A stretch of DNA of 64,000 nt from Methylobacterium sp. E-065 (lineage in GTDB: Bacteria > Pseudomonadota > Alphaproteobacteria > Rhizobiales > Beijerinckiaceae). The translations under genes and the position numbers were made by a program. The stretch spans positions 62,001-126,000 of the forward strand of contig NZ_JAKSYD010000112.1 of NCBI RefSeq assembly GCF_022829605.1, given 5' to 3'. Of this stretch, positions 8,201 to 16,539 are shown one piece after another. Under the pieces are notes generated by a model that was given only the letters and a program-made list of their open reading frames with translations, ran no database searches and had not been told where the DNA came from. Position 1 is the stretch's first letter; each line of letters starts with the position of its first letter.

Positions 8201-8866
8201 ATGTTTCCTGTCTATTTGACTGAAGGGTACCGGTCGTTCCTTGAGCAGCGCTTTCCGGCCGAGCGCCGCCGCTTTGCGCAACTGGCCGAATCGCAGACGC
8301 CGGAGATTCTCGTCATCAGCTGCTGCGACAGCCGGGTCTCCCCCAGCGCGATCTTCGATGCCGGACCGGGCGAGCTGTTCACGATCCGCAACGTCGCCAA
8401 CCTCGTGCCGCCCTATCAGCCGGACGAGAATTACCACGGTACCTCTGCGGCGCTGGAATTCGCCGTTCAGGCCCTGCAGGTGAAGCATATCGTCGTGCTC
8501 GGCCATGCCACCTGCGGCGGCGTGAAGGCCTACGCCCAGAAGGCGAAGCCGCTCTCCGAGGGGAACTTCATCGGCAAGTGGGTCTCGCTCGTGGAGCCCG
8601 CGGTGGCGAAGGCCGGCGATCCCGAGGCGCCGAACTACCTGACGCGCCTCGAATACGCCGTGGTGGCGCAGGGCCTCGAGAATCTGATGACCTTCCCGTT
8701 CGTCAAGGAACGGGTCGATGACGGCCGCCTCCAGCTCCACGGCGCGCATTTCGGCGTGTCGACCGGGTCCCTGGTCGTGCGCGATCCGAAGACGGGGGCG
8801 TTCCAGCCGCCGCTCGACACGGCCGGCCTGCAGGTCCGCTCGGCTGCTGCCGTCACGTGTGACTGA
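8201..8866 (+). CDS. Beta-class carbonic anhydrase
   Basis: Interconverts CO2 and bicarbonate in the cytosol. With the ATG at 8201 (221 residues) the zinc site is complete: C41-x-D43-x-R45 in ISCCDSRV and H102-A-T-C105 in GHATCGG, with the Asp/Arg dyad that gates the fourth ligand. FTIRNVANLVPPY and GTSAALEFAVQ are also typical. A TTG codon directly in front (8198) is an unlikely start. Bicarbonate supply matters for carboxylating enzymes of methylotrophic metabolism, but that role is inference. It is monocistronic and convergent with the DUF4142 gene. Confidence 0.95.
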   Translation: MFPVYLTEGYRSFLEQRFPAERRRFAQLAESQTPEILVISCCDSRVSPSAIFDAGPGELFTIRNVANLVPPYQPDENYHGTSAALEFAVQALQVKHIVVLGHATCGGVKAYAQKAKPLSEGNFIGKWVSLVEPAVAKAGDPEAPNYLTRLEYAVVAQGLENLMTFPFVKERVDDGRLQLHGAHFGVSTGSLVVRDPKTGAFQPPLDTAGLQVRSAAAVTCD

Positions 8867-8903
8867 CGTCGTGGCGGCGCATCGACCCGCGCCGCGCACA
8901 CCC

Positions 8904-8936
8904 AAAAAGAAAGGCGGCTCGCCTGCGCGAGCCGCC
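8904..8936 (-). terminator. Intrinsic terminator of the DUF4142 gene
   Basis: Perfect hairpin ggcggctcgc-ctgc-gcgagccgcc at 8913-8936. On the minus strand it is followed by TTTCTTTTT, the reverse complement of the A-rich run 8904-8912. It lies about 50 bases after the stop at 8985. The stem may also terminate the carbonic anhydrase transcript on the plus strand, though no T-tract follows on that side. Confidence 0.85.
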
Positions 8937-8984
8937 CGTCCTGCCGGCCCAGCTCAAGCCGGGCCGGCACGATTGCGATCGACC

Positions 8985-9686
8985 TTACCGAGCGCCCGCG
9001 AGGCGCTGCGCGTGGTCGTAATGCATCTGCAGGGCCGGCAGGGCCTGCTGGGCGTAGTTGCGCAGGGCCGGGTTCGGACCACCCTGGGCGTAAGCCTGGG
9101 TCATCCCAATGGCCATCTGATGCGCCTCGATCTGCTGCGTCGCGTAGAGCCGGTCGAAGCGCGGGCCGGACGGGGTCGCCGACAGCTCGGACAGCATCGC
9201 CTGTTGCTGCGGGCTCGGCTGCACGAGGGTGGAGGCCCCGGTCGCCATCATGTCACTGCCGACGCGCCCACCGGCCGCCGCACCGTTCGCTGCGCCCGCG
9301 CCCGCGCCCTGGAGGCCGCCGACCGGGCCGCCCGACAGGGTGCCGCCGACCACGCCGGTCGCCGCACCGACGCCGGCGCCCACGGCGCTGCCCGCCACCG
9401 CGATCGGAGCCGTGATCAGGCCGCCGAGGCCCGGATCGCCCCCCGCCATCGCGCCGGGCTGACCGCCGGCCAGCGCCACGTTGGCAGCTTGGTGATCGCG
9501 CAGCGCCTCCTGAGCGTAGGACCGAATGCGCGGATTGCGCGACTTGGACAGAGCGATCTGGGAGGACTGGATCTCGAACGCATTCGACTGCATCGACTGC
9601 AGACGGAAATCGTTGGCGCCCTGTGCCAGAGCCGGGGTCGAAAGCGCCAGAACAAGCGCGGAGGCGGCGGCGTAATTCTTCAGCAT
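8985..9686 (-). CDS. DUF4142 protein interrupted by a glycine-zipper segment
   Basis: A secreted protein of about 233 residues. After a signal peptide (MLKNYAAASALVLALSTPALA) the mature chain has two halves of a DUF4142-type ferritin-like helical bundle: NAFEIQSSQIALSKSRNPRIRSYAQEALRDHQ, and at the C-terminus QIEAHQMAIGMTQAYAQGGPNPALRNYAQQALPALQMHYDHA. Between them lies a Gly/Ala run (VGAGVGAATGVVGGTL, then GAGAGAANGAAAGG) like the glycine zippers of outer-membrane proteins. The start at 9686 has GAGG six bases upstream; 9698 is an alternative. DUF4142 proteins are periplasmic and poorly understood. Confidence 0.85.
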   Translation of the reverse strand: MLKNYAAASALVLALSTPALAQGANDFRLQSMQSNAFEIQSSQIALSKSRNPRIRSYAQEALRDHQAANVALAGGQPGAMAGGDPGLGGLITAPIAVAGSAVGAGVGAATGVVGGTLSGGPVGGLQGAGAGAANGAAAGGRVGSDMMATGASTLVQPSPQQQAMLSELSATPSGPRFDRLYATQQIEAHQMAIGMTQAYAQGGPNPALRNYAQQALPALQMHYDHAQRLAGAR

Positions 9687-9941
9687 CAGAAACCTCATAA
9701 CGAGATGGATGCGCGAACGGGCATGGAATATCCGGCGGAGATCGAAGACCTCACGCGGCGCGTTCGCGGAATACTCTCTCAACGGGACCAACGACCTATG
9801 GTTCCTGCCGGTTTCACCGCAGGTCCGCTTGGTGGTTGAGGATACGCTTCGGCGCGCCTCAGGCCGCACGCTGGATTCCGGCTGCCACAGGAGCCTGGTG
9901 GCGAGACCCGGAACGTGCCCGCGCCGACCGGCGAGCGCCGG

Positions 9942-11033
9942 ATGATCCTCGTCCCGATCCAGATCCTGCGCGGCGTCGCCGCACTGATGGTGGTCTGGCA
10001 CCATGCGCGGCACGAAGCGGAACTCCTGGCGCAGCGCGGCTCCCCAGCCCTCGATCCGGGCACACTCCTGCCCTGGTGGGGCGGCGTCGACCTGTTCTTC
10101 GTGATCTCCGGCTTCGTCATCGTCCTGGCGAGCGGGGCCCTGTCTGGAGTGCCGGGCGGCCGGGTCCGGTTCTTGGCGCACCGGATCGCTCGGGTGGTGC
10201 CGCTCTACTGGCTGGTGAGCCTGCTCTATCTCGTCCTCGCCCTGGCCCGTCCGGACGTCCTCGGGGAGGCTGCCGCCCTCGTCCACGATCCGGCCGCCCT
10301 GCTGGCGAGCTTCCTGTTCTGGCCGGCCGCCCGACCGGACGGCACGATCCAACCCCTCTACGGCCTCGGCTGGACCCTGAACTACGAAGCCTTCTTCTAC
10401 GGGCTCTTCGCCGCCGGGCTCGGCCTGGGGCGGCGCGGCGCGGTGGTCTGGCTCGTCGCGGCCCTGGCGCTCCTCGTCACCGCCGGGACCGTTCGGCCGG
10501 ACCTGCCCCTGCCGCTGCGCTTCTGGGCGAACCCGATCGTGCTCGAATTCGCCGCCGGGGCCGGGCTCGCCCTCGCCTATCAGAGCGGGGTGCGACCTGC
10601 CGTCCCGATGCGTGCCGGCCTGGCGGGGCTCGGCCTCCTCGGCTTAATCCTGGCGGCCCGGCTGCTCGCCGATCTCGGCGAGGCCGACGGCTTTCTGCGC
10701 CCGCTCCTCGTGGGCATGCCGGCCGCCCTGCTCGTGGCATCCGCCCTCGGGCCGGGGCGCGATGCGGCGCAGGTCGCGCGTCTGCCGGCCCCGATCCGCG
10801 TCCTGGCGATGCTCGGCGATGCGTCCTACGCTATCTACCTCGTGCATCCGTTTGCCCTGCGGCTCGCGCGCGAAATCCTGGTGCGGATCGGCGCGGCGTC
10901 GGCGCTGCACCTGTACGGCGCCATGGTCCTGATGCTGACGGCGAGCGTCGTGGCCGCCCTCGTGGTTCACCGGTTCGTCGAGCTGCCGTTGACCCGCCGG
11001 GTTCGACGGATCCTCGACCCCGGAACCGCGTAA
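9942..11033 (+). CDS. Acyltransferase 3 family membrane protein
   Basis: An integral membrane protein of about 363 residues from the acyltransferase-3 (OafA/YrhL-like) family, which O-acetylates or acylates exported sugars and lipids. It shows the family N-terminus IQILRGVAALMVVWHHARH (catalytic His in the first helix), then GGVDLFFVISGFVIVLASG with the characteristic F-F-V-I-S-G-F, RIARVVPLYW (R-x10-R element), about ten hydrophobic helices, and the final SYAIYLVHPFALRL. An upstream GTG at 9915 could add nine residues. No glycan operon is adjacent, so the substrate is unknown. Confidence 0.9.
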   Translation: MILVPIQILRGVAALMVVWHHARHEAELLAQRGSPALDPGTLLPWWGGVDLFFVISGFVIVLASGALSGVPGGRVRFLAHRIARVVPLYWLVSLLYLVLALARPDVLGEAAALVHDPAALLASFLFWPAARPDGTIQPLYGLGWTLNYEAFFYGLFAAGLGLGRRGAVVWLVAALALLVTAGTVRPDLPLPLRFWANPIVLEFAAGAGLALAYQSGVRPAVPMRAGLAGLGLLGLILAARLLADLGEADGFLRPLLVGMPAALLVASALGPGRDAAQVARLPAPIRVLAMLGDASYAIYLVHPFALRLAREILVRIGAASALHLYGAMVLMLTASVVAALVVHRFVELPLTRRVRRILDPGTA

Positions 11034-11112
11034 AACCGTGTGCCCTCTGGAGCGGACCCGGTTCCCCACGGGCGCCAGCCGGATTAGCCTCGATCCCGAG
11101 GAGGACGAAGCC

Positions 11113-11976
11113 ATGAAGACGCTGCTCGTACCCGTCGCGATGCACGACGCCCTACCCTCTGTGTTCGAGACGACGCGGCTTGCCGCGACGCGTTTCGGCA
11201 GCCTGATCGAGGGGGTTTCGTTGCGCCCTGCGCTGGCCGAATACGTCCCCGTCGATATGGTTGGCGGCATGACATGGCTGCGGGACGAAGAGGCCGACCG
11301 GGCCGAGGCCGAGGAGGCGGGCGGTCGCTTCGTCGCCTTCATGGACGCGGCCGGCATCCCCCGCCACGCCCGCGACGGACTCTGCATACCGGAGCGCGTG
11401 CCGGATGCCGGGCCGCGCTACCGCTGGCGGCAGGACGTGCCGACCGGCGACGCATTCCTCGGCCAGTACGCCCGGCTGTTCTCGGCCACGGTGGTCGGCC
11501 GCCCGGGCACCACCGACAACGCGCCGCGCATGACCACCTTCGAAACCGCCCTGTTCGAGAGCGGCCGGCCGATCCTGCTCGCGCCCCCAGCCCCACCGGC
11601 GAGCCTCGGCGACGCCATCCTGATCGCCTGGAACGGATCCACCGAGACCGCGCGCGCCGTCGCCTTCGCGATGCCGCTCCTGCGCAAGGCCCAGCGGGTG
11701 CTGGTGCTGAGCGTCGAGGGCGGCATGGTGCCGGGCCCGACCGCCCAGGACCTCGCCCAGGCGCTGGCCTGCGAGGGGGTGGAGGCCGCACACCGCGCCC
11801 TGCCGGCGGGGCGGCGCGCGCCCGGCGAGACCTTCCTGGCCGAAGCCAAGGCCTTCGGCTGCGACCTACTGATCAAGGGTGCCTACACCCAGAGCCGCCT
11901 CCGCCAGATGATCTTCGGCGGCGTCACCAGCCACGTGCTGGCCCACGCCGACATGCCGGTGCTGATGGCGCATTGA
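11113..11976 (+). CDS. Universal stress protein (UspA family)
   Basis: 287 residues. The C-terminal half is a recognisable Usp domain: DAILIAWNGSTETARAVAFAMPLLRKAQRVLVLSV ... CDLLIKGAYTQSRLRQMIFGGVTSHVLAHADMPVLMAH, where G-x-Y-x(2)-S-R and G-x(2)-S-x(2)-V-L form the nucleotide-binding edge. The N-terminal half begins MKTLLVPVAMHD like a second, degenerate Usp unit, so this is the tandem type common in alphaproteobacteria. GAGGAGGACG precedes the ATG and decides the start. It is cytosolic; the role in stress survival is by family only. Confidence 0.88.
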   Translation: MKTLLVPVAMHDALPSVFETTRLAATRFGSLIEGVSLRPALAEYVPVDMVGGMTWLRDEEADRAEAEEAGGRFVAFMDAAGIPRHARDGLCIPERVPDAGPRYRWRQDVPTGDAFLGQYARLFSATVVGRPGTTDNAPRMTTFETALFESGRPILLAPPAPPASLGDAILIAWNGSTETARAVAFAMPLLRKAQRVLVLSVEGGMVPGPTAQDLAQALACEGVEAAHRALPAGRRAPGETFLAEAKAFGCDLLIKGAYTQSRLRQMIFGGVTSHVLAHADMPVLMAH

Positions 11977-12061
11977 GCTGCCGGACTGCGTCCCCTTGCT
12001 GGAACCGGGGCAATTGCCCTTGCGTTCGGCTCCCGCCCGCCCAGACCCCGCAAGGACACCC

Positions 12062-12667
12062 GTGACGAGCCTCGTGAAGCGCAGCCTCCTCGCCGCCCTG
12101 ATGATGGCGGCGTCCGTCACCGCCGTGCGGGCCGAGCCCATGGTGGCCCGGTTCCGGGGCACGGTGGTGCGGGCCGAGTCCGACCGCATCCAGATCCGGC
12201 GGCCTAGCGGCAGCACCCTCACCCTGCGGATGGATCCGAAGACCCGCGTCTACGCGGTGAACGGGTCGGACTTGCGGGCGATCAAGCCGGAGAGCTACGT
12301 CAGCGTGATCGGTGCCGCGGGCGCGGACCCGCGTCGCGCCACGGCGGTGACGTTGTACTCGCCCTCCGAACGCGGCTTCGAGGCCGGGACTCAGTTGTGG
12401 GATACGGCACCCGGGGCGACGCTGACGGCCGGCAGGGTCGCCGACCTGCAGCGCGGGTCGACCCTGCGGCTGGCCCTCTCCTACGAGGGCGGGCAATCCG
12501 CGTTCGAGATCCCGAACGATACGCCGGTGACCCAGTTCTCACCCGGCGAGCGCGCCCTGCTCCAGCCCGGCGCAGCCGTGACGATCTTCGCCGGGTCGGA
12601 CGCGGACGGTGCCCTCGATGCCGGGACGATCGCGGTCGGCCGGCAGGGTGCCATCCCGGGCCTCTGA
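12062..12667 (+). CDS. Secreted hypothetical protein (DUF5666-like beta protein)
   Basis: From a GTG at 12062 it encodes 201 residues. VTSLVKRSLLAALMMAASVTAVRA is a clear signal peptide. The mature part is a run of short beta segments: ARFRGTVVRAESDRIQIRRPSGSTLTLRMDPKTRVYAV and a second unit ending TPVTQFSPGERALLQPGAAVTIFAGSDADG. The pattern 'G-x-V ... L-T-L ... T-x-V ... G-x-x-V-x-V' resembles OB-like DUF5666 repeats, though I give this family only as a likeness. The GTG start is chosen because it places the signal peptide at the N-terminus; the frame is open further upstream. Confidence 0.72.
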   Translation: MTSLVKRSLLAALMMAASVTAVRAEPMVARFRGTVVRAESDRIQIRRPSGSTLTLRMDPKTRVYAVNGSDLRAIKPESYVSVIGAAGADPRRATAVTLYSPSERGFEAGTQLWDTAPGATLTAGRVADLQRGSTLRLALSYEGGQSAFEIPNDTPVTQFSPGERALLQPGAAVTIFAGSDADGALDAGTIAVGRQGAIPGL

Positions 12668-12745
12668 AGTTTCGGCAGGGGCCGCGTCACCGTTCCCGCG
12701 CTCAGACCGCGCGCGGAATGCAAAGCTGCGCTACATCGGTCTGCG

Positions 12746-13165
12746 ATGACCGATTTCGCCTTCGCTCTCGATCCGCGCTTGGCCGCCGACACCGTCGAGG
12801 TCGGTGATCTCGCCCTGTGTCGGGTGCTGCTGATGGATGATGCCCGATTCCCGTGGCTGATCCTGGTGCCCCGCCGTGCCGACCTTACCGAGATCACCGA
12901 CCTGCCCGAACCGGATGCGGCCACCCTGTGGCAGGAGATCCGCATCGCCACGGGTGTGATGCAGGCCCTGGCCAAGCCCGACAAGGTGAATGTCGCGGCT
13001 TTGGGCAACGTCGTGGCGCAGCTCCACGTCCACGTGGTCGGCCGCTTCCGGTCCGACCCGGCCTGGCCCGGCCCGGTCTGGGGGTTCGGGACGCGCACGC
13101 CCTATCCGCTTCACGCCCGCGCGCAGCTCATCGAGCGCGCCGGTGCCCTGTTCTCCGCAGCCTGA
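12746..13165 (+). CDS. HIT family nucleotide hydrolase/transferase
   Basis: 139 residues with the HIT fold. The signature reads NVVAQLHVHVVGR: the first His of the H-x-H-x-H motif is Gln, as in many alphaproteobacterial Ap4A-hydrolase-like HIT proteins, while the two remaining His, including the nucleophile, are kept. CRVLLMDDARFPWLILVPRR at the N-terminus is typical. The likely substrate is a dinucleoside polyphosphate or nucleotide adduct. It is followed after eight bases by nudC, so the pair probably forms an operon of nucleotide-housekeeping hydrolases. Confidence 0.92.
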   Translation: MTDFAFALDPRLAADTVEVGDLALCRVLLMDDARFPWLILVPRRADLTEITDLPEPDAATLWQEIRIATGVMQALAKPDKVNVAALGNVVAQLHVHVVGRFRSDPAWPGPVWGFGTRTPYPLHARAQLIERAGALFSAA

Positions 13166-13173
13166 CTTCGCGC

Positions 13174-14076
13174 ATGACCGATCCCCGCGACACCCTCGGC
13201 TTCGTCCGGAACCGCCTCGACCGTCATTCGGCCGAGCAGCCCGAAGAGGCAGTGCCGGCCTTCGATGCGCCCGACGCGCGCCTCGTCCTGCTGTGCGGCG
13301 ACCGGTTCGTGCTGCGCGGGGACACCGCGCTGATCGCGCCCGACATCGCGGCCGACTTCCTCGCGGGCCCGCGGATCTTCCTCGGGCACCGGGACGGGCG
13401 GCCGGTCTTCGCGCTGGCCGCGCCCGCCGAAGCCGCGGAGCGCTTCGCGGGGCACGACACCCGCACCCTCGACCTGCGCAGCATCGCCACGGACTCCGCC
13501 GTGGAGGCGGAGGAGCTGGGCCTGCTGGCGGTCGCCAAGTCGATGCTCGACTGGCACGCGCGCCACGGCTTCTGCGCCAATTGCGGGACCGCCACGGTTT
13601 CGAAGGCCGGCGGCTTCCGGCGGGAATGCCCCTCTTGCGCCGCTCATCACTTCCCCCGGGTCGATCCCGTGGTGATCATGCTGGTGCGCCGGGGCGATGC
13701 CTGCCTGCTCGGCCGCGGCCCGCATTTCCGGCCGCACATGTATTCCTGCCTCGCGGGCTTCCTGGAGCCCGGTGAGACGATCGAGGATGCGGTTCGCCGC
13801 GAGGTGTTCGAGGAGACGCATATCCGCGTCGGCGCGGTGAGCTATCGGACCTCGCAGCCCTGGCCGTTTCCCTCGTCGCTGATGATGGGCTGCGCCGCAG
13901 AGGCCCTGGACGAAGCGATCGTGACCGATCCGGCCGAGCTGGAGGATGCCCGCTGGTTCACCCGCTCCGATGTCGCCGCCATGCTGAACGGCACACATCC
14001 GGAAGGCATCCAGGCCCCACCGCCCATGGCGATCGCCCATTACCTGATGCGCGCCTTCGTGGCCGGCGAGACCTGA
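13174..14076 (+). CDS. nudC: NAD+ diphosphatase / NADH pyrophosphatase
   Basis: 300 residues with all NudC elements: a four-Cys zinc ribbon (C134-A-N-C137 and C152-P-S-C155), a NUDIX box (GFLEPGETIEDAVRREVFEETHI, from 195) and the NudC-specific SQPWPFPSSLM downstream, which marks NAD(H) pyrophosphatases and RNA NAD-decapping enzymes. It cleaves NAD(H) to NMN(H) and AMP, and may remove NAD caps from RNA. The ATG at 13174 begins MTDPRDTLGF just after the HIT gene stop. A longer frame starting at 12853 overlaps the HIT gene and is not favoured. Confidence 0.95.
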   Translation: MTDPRDTLGFVRNRLDRHSAEQPEEAVPAFDAPDARLVLLCGDRFVLRGDTALIAPDIAADFLAGPRIFLGHRDGRPVFALAAPAEAAERFAGHDTRTLDLRSIATDSAVEAEELGLLAVAKSMLDWHARHGFCANCGTATVSKAGGFRRECPSCAAHHFPRVDPVVIMLVRRGDACLLGRGPHFRPHMYSCLAGFLEPGETIEDAVRREVFEETHIRVGAVSYRTSQPWPFPSSLMMGCAAEALDEAIVTDPAELEDARWFTRSDVAAMLNGTHPEGIQAPPPMAIAHYLMRAFVAGET

Positions 14077-14084
14077 GAGGCGCC

Positions 14085-14495
14085 TCAGCCCGGACCGCCC
14101 GCACGCCGGCTCGAATCGTCCGCGGGGTTGATGAGGTTCCGCCTGAACGGCCCGGAGCCGCTGACCTGCAGTTCCGCTGGCTCATCGGTGGTCCAGAGGG
14201 AATGGGACATATCCTCCAGAAGGTCGACGAAGTCTCCGGTCTTCAGCACCGTCCCGTTGGTCGTGTCGAGGGTGCGGCCGTGCGCCTGAGAGATCGAGGC
14301 CGAGAGGATCGTCAGTGTCCCGGGCTTGGAATGGGTCTGCGGTGCGATCACCGTGCCGGCTGGGACCTTCACCCGCAGGACGAACAAGCCGGGCTTCGAC
14401 AGGTCGCTCGCAACCTGGCTGAGCGGCGTGCCTTTCGGCAGGTTCGGCGGCCCCGGCTCGTAGCTGGCGGAGGCTCCGTCAGGCACCACGGCCAT
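14085..14495 (-). CDS. Cupin-like protein, apparently missing its signal peptide
   Basis: 136 residues with a small cupin: FVLRVKVPAGTVIAPQTHSKPGTLTILSASISQAHG (H-x-x ... G element) and GDFVDLLEDMSHSLWTTDEPAELQVSGSGPF. The start region MAVVPDGASASYEPGPPNLPKGTPL is the usual mature N-terminus of secreted cupins. In frame just upstream lies FGPASAADHGG, like a signal-peptidase site, but no hydrophobic leader precedes it; the frame runs instead into the DUF6883 coding stretch. It looks as if a deletion removed the leader and fused the two loci. It may be non-functional or cytosolic. Confidence 0.55.
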   Translation of the reverse strand: MAVVPDGASASYEPGPPNLPKGTPLSQVASDLSKPGLFVLRVKVPAGTVIAPQTHSKPGTLTILSASISQAHGRTLDTTNGTVLKTGDFVDLLEDMSHSLWTTDEPAELQVSGSGPFRRNLINPADDSSRRAGGPG

Positions 14496-14686
14496 CCCGC
14501 CGTGATCGGCCGCCGAAGCCGGGCCGAAGCCGCTGCCAAAGGCTTCGGATCGTCGGGGCGAAAGCCCTGCGTGATAAAGAATTCCGTTTTGGGCCCGCCA
14601 TCTGGATGCGCCCGGTCGAGTAAGTAGTGAACGATCTTCTCACGGGAAATCAGCACGTTCCTGAAAGGAGCGCGGGAGCCGATCAA
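14369..14686 (-). CDS. DUF6883-like protein, 3' part lost
   Basis: Only the first 55 codons look real: NVLISREKIVHYLLDRAHPDGGPKTEFFITQGFRPDDPKPLAAA, which has the DUF6883 pattern (x-P-R-E-K-L-x-x-Y-L-L ... H-P-x-G-x-x-K-A-x-F-F-x-x-x-G-F). The family normally continues for another 50 residues with a conserved W-x-x-D. Here the frame turns into arginine-rich out-of-frame translation of the cupin gene. TTG is the only start near the upstream stop. DUF6883 domains occur as small proteins and as C-terminal modules of large toxins. It is probably a remnant. Confidence 0.5.
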   Translation of the reverse strand: MIGSRAPFRNVLISREKIVHYLLDRAHPDGGPKTEFFITQGFRPDDPKPLAAASARLRRPITAGWPWCLTEPPPATSRGRRTCRKARRSARLRATCRSPACSSCG

Positions 14687-14901
14687 AAATTTGGCTCTGC
14701 AATCACTTCGAACTGGTTCGGCTGGAGCGTGATCAGAGCCGCATACGGCCGGGTGAACTCCACCTCGTAGGCGGCGCCGCGAGCCCAGGTGCCGACGATC
14801 GTCCCTTCGGATCGGGCCGGAAGGACCTGCCCGTTCTCGATCTCCTGGGGGCTGGTGAGTGCGATGCGGCTCAGCTCACGGATCGCGGCACCCTGCCCCA
14901 A
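14683..14901 (-). CDS. DUF4926-like small protein
   Basis: 72 residues or fewer from a TTG. The core IRELSRIALTSPQEIENGQVLPARSEGTIVGTWARGAAYEVEF, followed by AALITLQPNQFEVI, matches the SH3-like DUF4926 pattern (L-x-D-V-V-x-L ... G-T-V-V ... A-Y-E-V-E-F ... T-x-x-x-x-L). The stop overlaps the start of the DUF6883-like frame, so the two form a coupled pair. DUF4926 and DUF6883 genes often lie next to each other, and a toxin/immunity-like relation has been suspected; I treat that as a hypothesis. No Shine-Dalgarno sequence is obvious and the start is uncertain. Confidence 0.55.
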   Translation of the reverse strand: MGQGAAIRELSRIALTSPQEIENGQVLPARSEGTIVGTWARGAAYEVEFTRPYAALITLQPNQFEVIAEPNF

Positions 14902-15023
14902 GCTACGGGCATATTAGGTCGAGTCGAGCGACATTCCGTAAGCCTACCGCGGATCCCTGTGACCGGCAAAGTCGCCGATTCAGATAGGTGCAGTGATCGA
15001 CTGACACGTCCGCCAGGAAAGCT

Positions 15024-16496
15024 TCAGCTCGCGACCCGATCGGGAGCCACCTCGGCCGACATCGCGCCCCGCATCTCGGAGAATGCCTCGCCCACCATCA
15101 ACAGCGCCGGCCCATCGACACCTGCGGCCTCCACCCGGTCGGCGAGGTCGGCGGCGGTGCCGCGCACGGCCTGCTGGTTCGGGCGGGTGGCGTTGAACAC
15201 CAACAGCGCCGGCGTCGCGGGGGCAAGCCCCTCCTCGACCGCGCGGGCGAGCAGGGCCCGCAGGGTGCGCTTGGGCATATACACCACCGTGGTGACGCTC
15301 GGATCGGCGAGCGCCCCCCAGTTCAGGTCGTCCGGCAGGGCGCCACGGCGGTCGTGCCCGGTCACGAATTGCAGGCGCCGCGCCGCATCGCGATGGGTAA
15401 GCGACACACCCAGCGCCGCCGCCGCCCCCTGCGCCGCCGAGACGCCTGGCACCACGGTAACCGGAATGCCGGCTGCCCGGCAGGCCTCGATCTCTTCGCC
15501 GGCTCGGCCGAAAACCAGCGGATCGCCGGATTTCAGCCGCACCACCTGTTTGCCCGAGCGGGCGAGCTGCACCATCAGCGCGTTGATATCGTCCTGTCGG
15601 CAGGAGGGGCCGTGGCCGGTCTTGCCGACCAGCATGGTGCGGGCCTCGCGGCGGGCGTAGTCCAGGATCTCAGGGGCGACGAGGTCGTCGTATAGGATCA
15701 CGTCGGCGTTGCGCAGCGCCCGCAGCGCCTTGAGGGTCAGGAGCTCCGCGTCACCCGGGCCAGCGCCCACCAGCGTCACCGCTCCGCCTTTCGGCGCGGC
15801 CTCCGTTTCGCCGAGAAGCTCGGCGAGGTCCGTGTCGGTCGGCGCCCGGTCGGGTTCCGCGAAAGCGCGGTCGGTGAAGCGCTCCCAGAAGGCGCGGCGC
15901 TCCGCGAAGCCGTGGAAGCGTGCCGTCACGCCGTCCCGCCAGTCGCGGGCTGCGCCCATCCAGCGGGCGAATCCGCGGGGCAGCATCGCCTCGATCCGAG
16001 CGCGCACGGTCTGGCCGAATACCGGGGCGGCGCCCTCCGTCGAGATGCCCACCACCAGCGGCGAGCGATTGACGATGGCGCCGAACTTCACGTCGCAGAG
16101 ATGCGGTCGGTCGACCGCATTCACGATCGCGCCGGTACCGCGAGCGGCCGCCACGAAGGCGACGCACTCCGTTTCGTCTTCCATCGCGGCGATGCAGAAG
16201 GCCGAGCCCCACAAGTCGTCGGGGGTCCAGGCGCGTTCGTGCAACACCACATGGCCGTCGACGATCTCACCCGGAACCGCGCGCAGCTCCTCGCTGGGTT
16301 CTGGGGCGTAGACGTCGACATGGGCGCCAGCGGCGGCGAGCAGCTTGACCTTCCAGGGCGCGCCGCCGGAGGAGCCGGCGAGCACGACCCGCTTGCCGCG
16401 CAGGGGCACGAAGACGGGCAGCACCGCCAGTGGCTCCAAACCGGCGGCTTTGGTCTCGCGGGGCGCGCGGGCCGCGCGCAGGGGGGTCTCGGTCAC
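15024..16496 (-). CDS. cysG: Siroheme synthase (multifunctional)
   Basis: A two-module siroheme enzyme of about 490 residues. The N-terminal part (LRGKRVVLAGSSGGAPWKVKLLAAAGAHVDVY) is the NAD-dependent precorrin-2 dehydrogenase/ferrochelatase. The C-terminal part is uroporphyrinogen-III C-methyltransferase: VTLVGAGPGDAELLTLKALRAL, VRLKSGDPLVFGRAGEE, VVPGVSAAQGAAA, LTHRD. The GTG at 16496 (VTETPLRAAR) is preferred; a longer frame would run into repeat family C. It makes siroheme for the nitrite reductase encoded upstream in the same cluster, separated from nasA by the repeat element. Confidence 0.95.
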   Translation of the reverse strand: MTETPLRAARAPRETKAAGLEPLAVLPVFVPLRGKRVVLAGSSGGAPWKVKLLAAAGAHVDVYAPEPSEELRAVPGEIVDGHVVLHERAWTPDDLWGSAFCIAAMEDETECVAFVAAARGTGAIVNAVDRPHLCDVKFGAIVNRSPLVVGISTEGAAPVFGQTVRARIEAMLPRGFARWMGAARDWRDGVTARFHGFAERRAFWERFTDRAFAEPDRAPTDTDLAELLGETEAAPKGGAVTLVGAGPGDAELLTLKALRALRNADVILYDDLVAPEILDYARREARTMLVGKTGHGPSCRQDDINALMVQLARSGKQVVRLKSGDPLVFGRAGEEIEACRAAGIPVTVVPGVSAAQGAAAALGVSLTHRDAARRLQFVTGHDRRGALPDDLNWGALADPSVTTVVYMPKRTLRALLARAVEEGLAPATPALLVFNATRPNQQAVRGTAADLADRVEAAGVDGPALLMVGEAFSEMRGAMSAEVAPDRVAS

Positions 16497-16539
16497 GGGC
16501 CTGTCCTGGATCGTCTCGAACCGGCCGGCCTCGTCCACC

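Noticed and set aside
8985..10352. A 455-residue version of the DUF4142 gene
   Set aside because: The signal peptide begins at about 9686-9698; the upstream extension overlaps the divergent acyltransferase gene and is Arg/Gln-rich antisense sequence.
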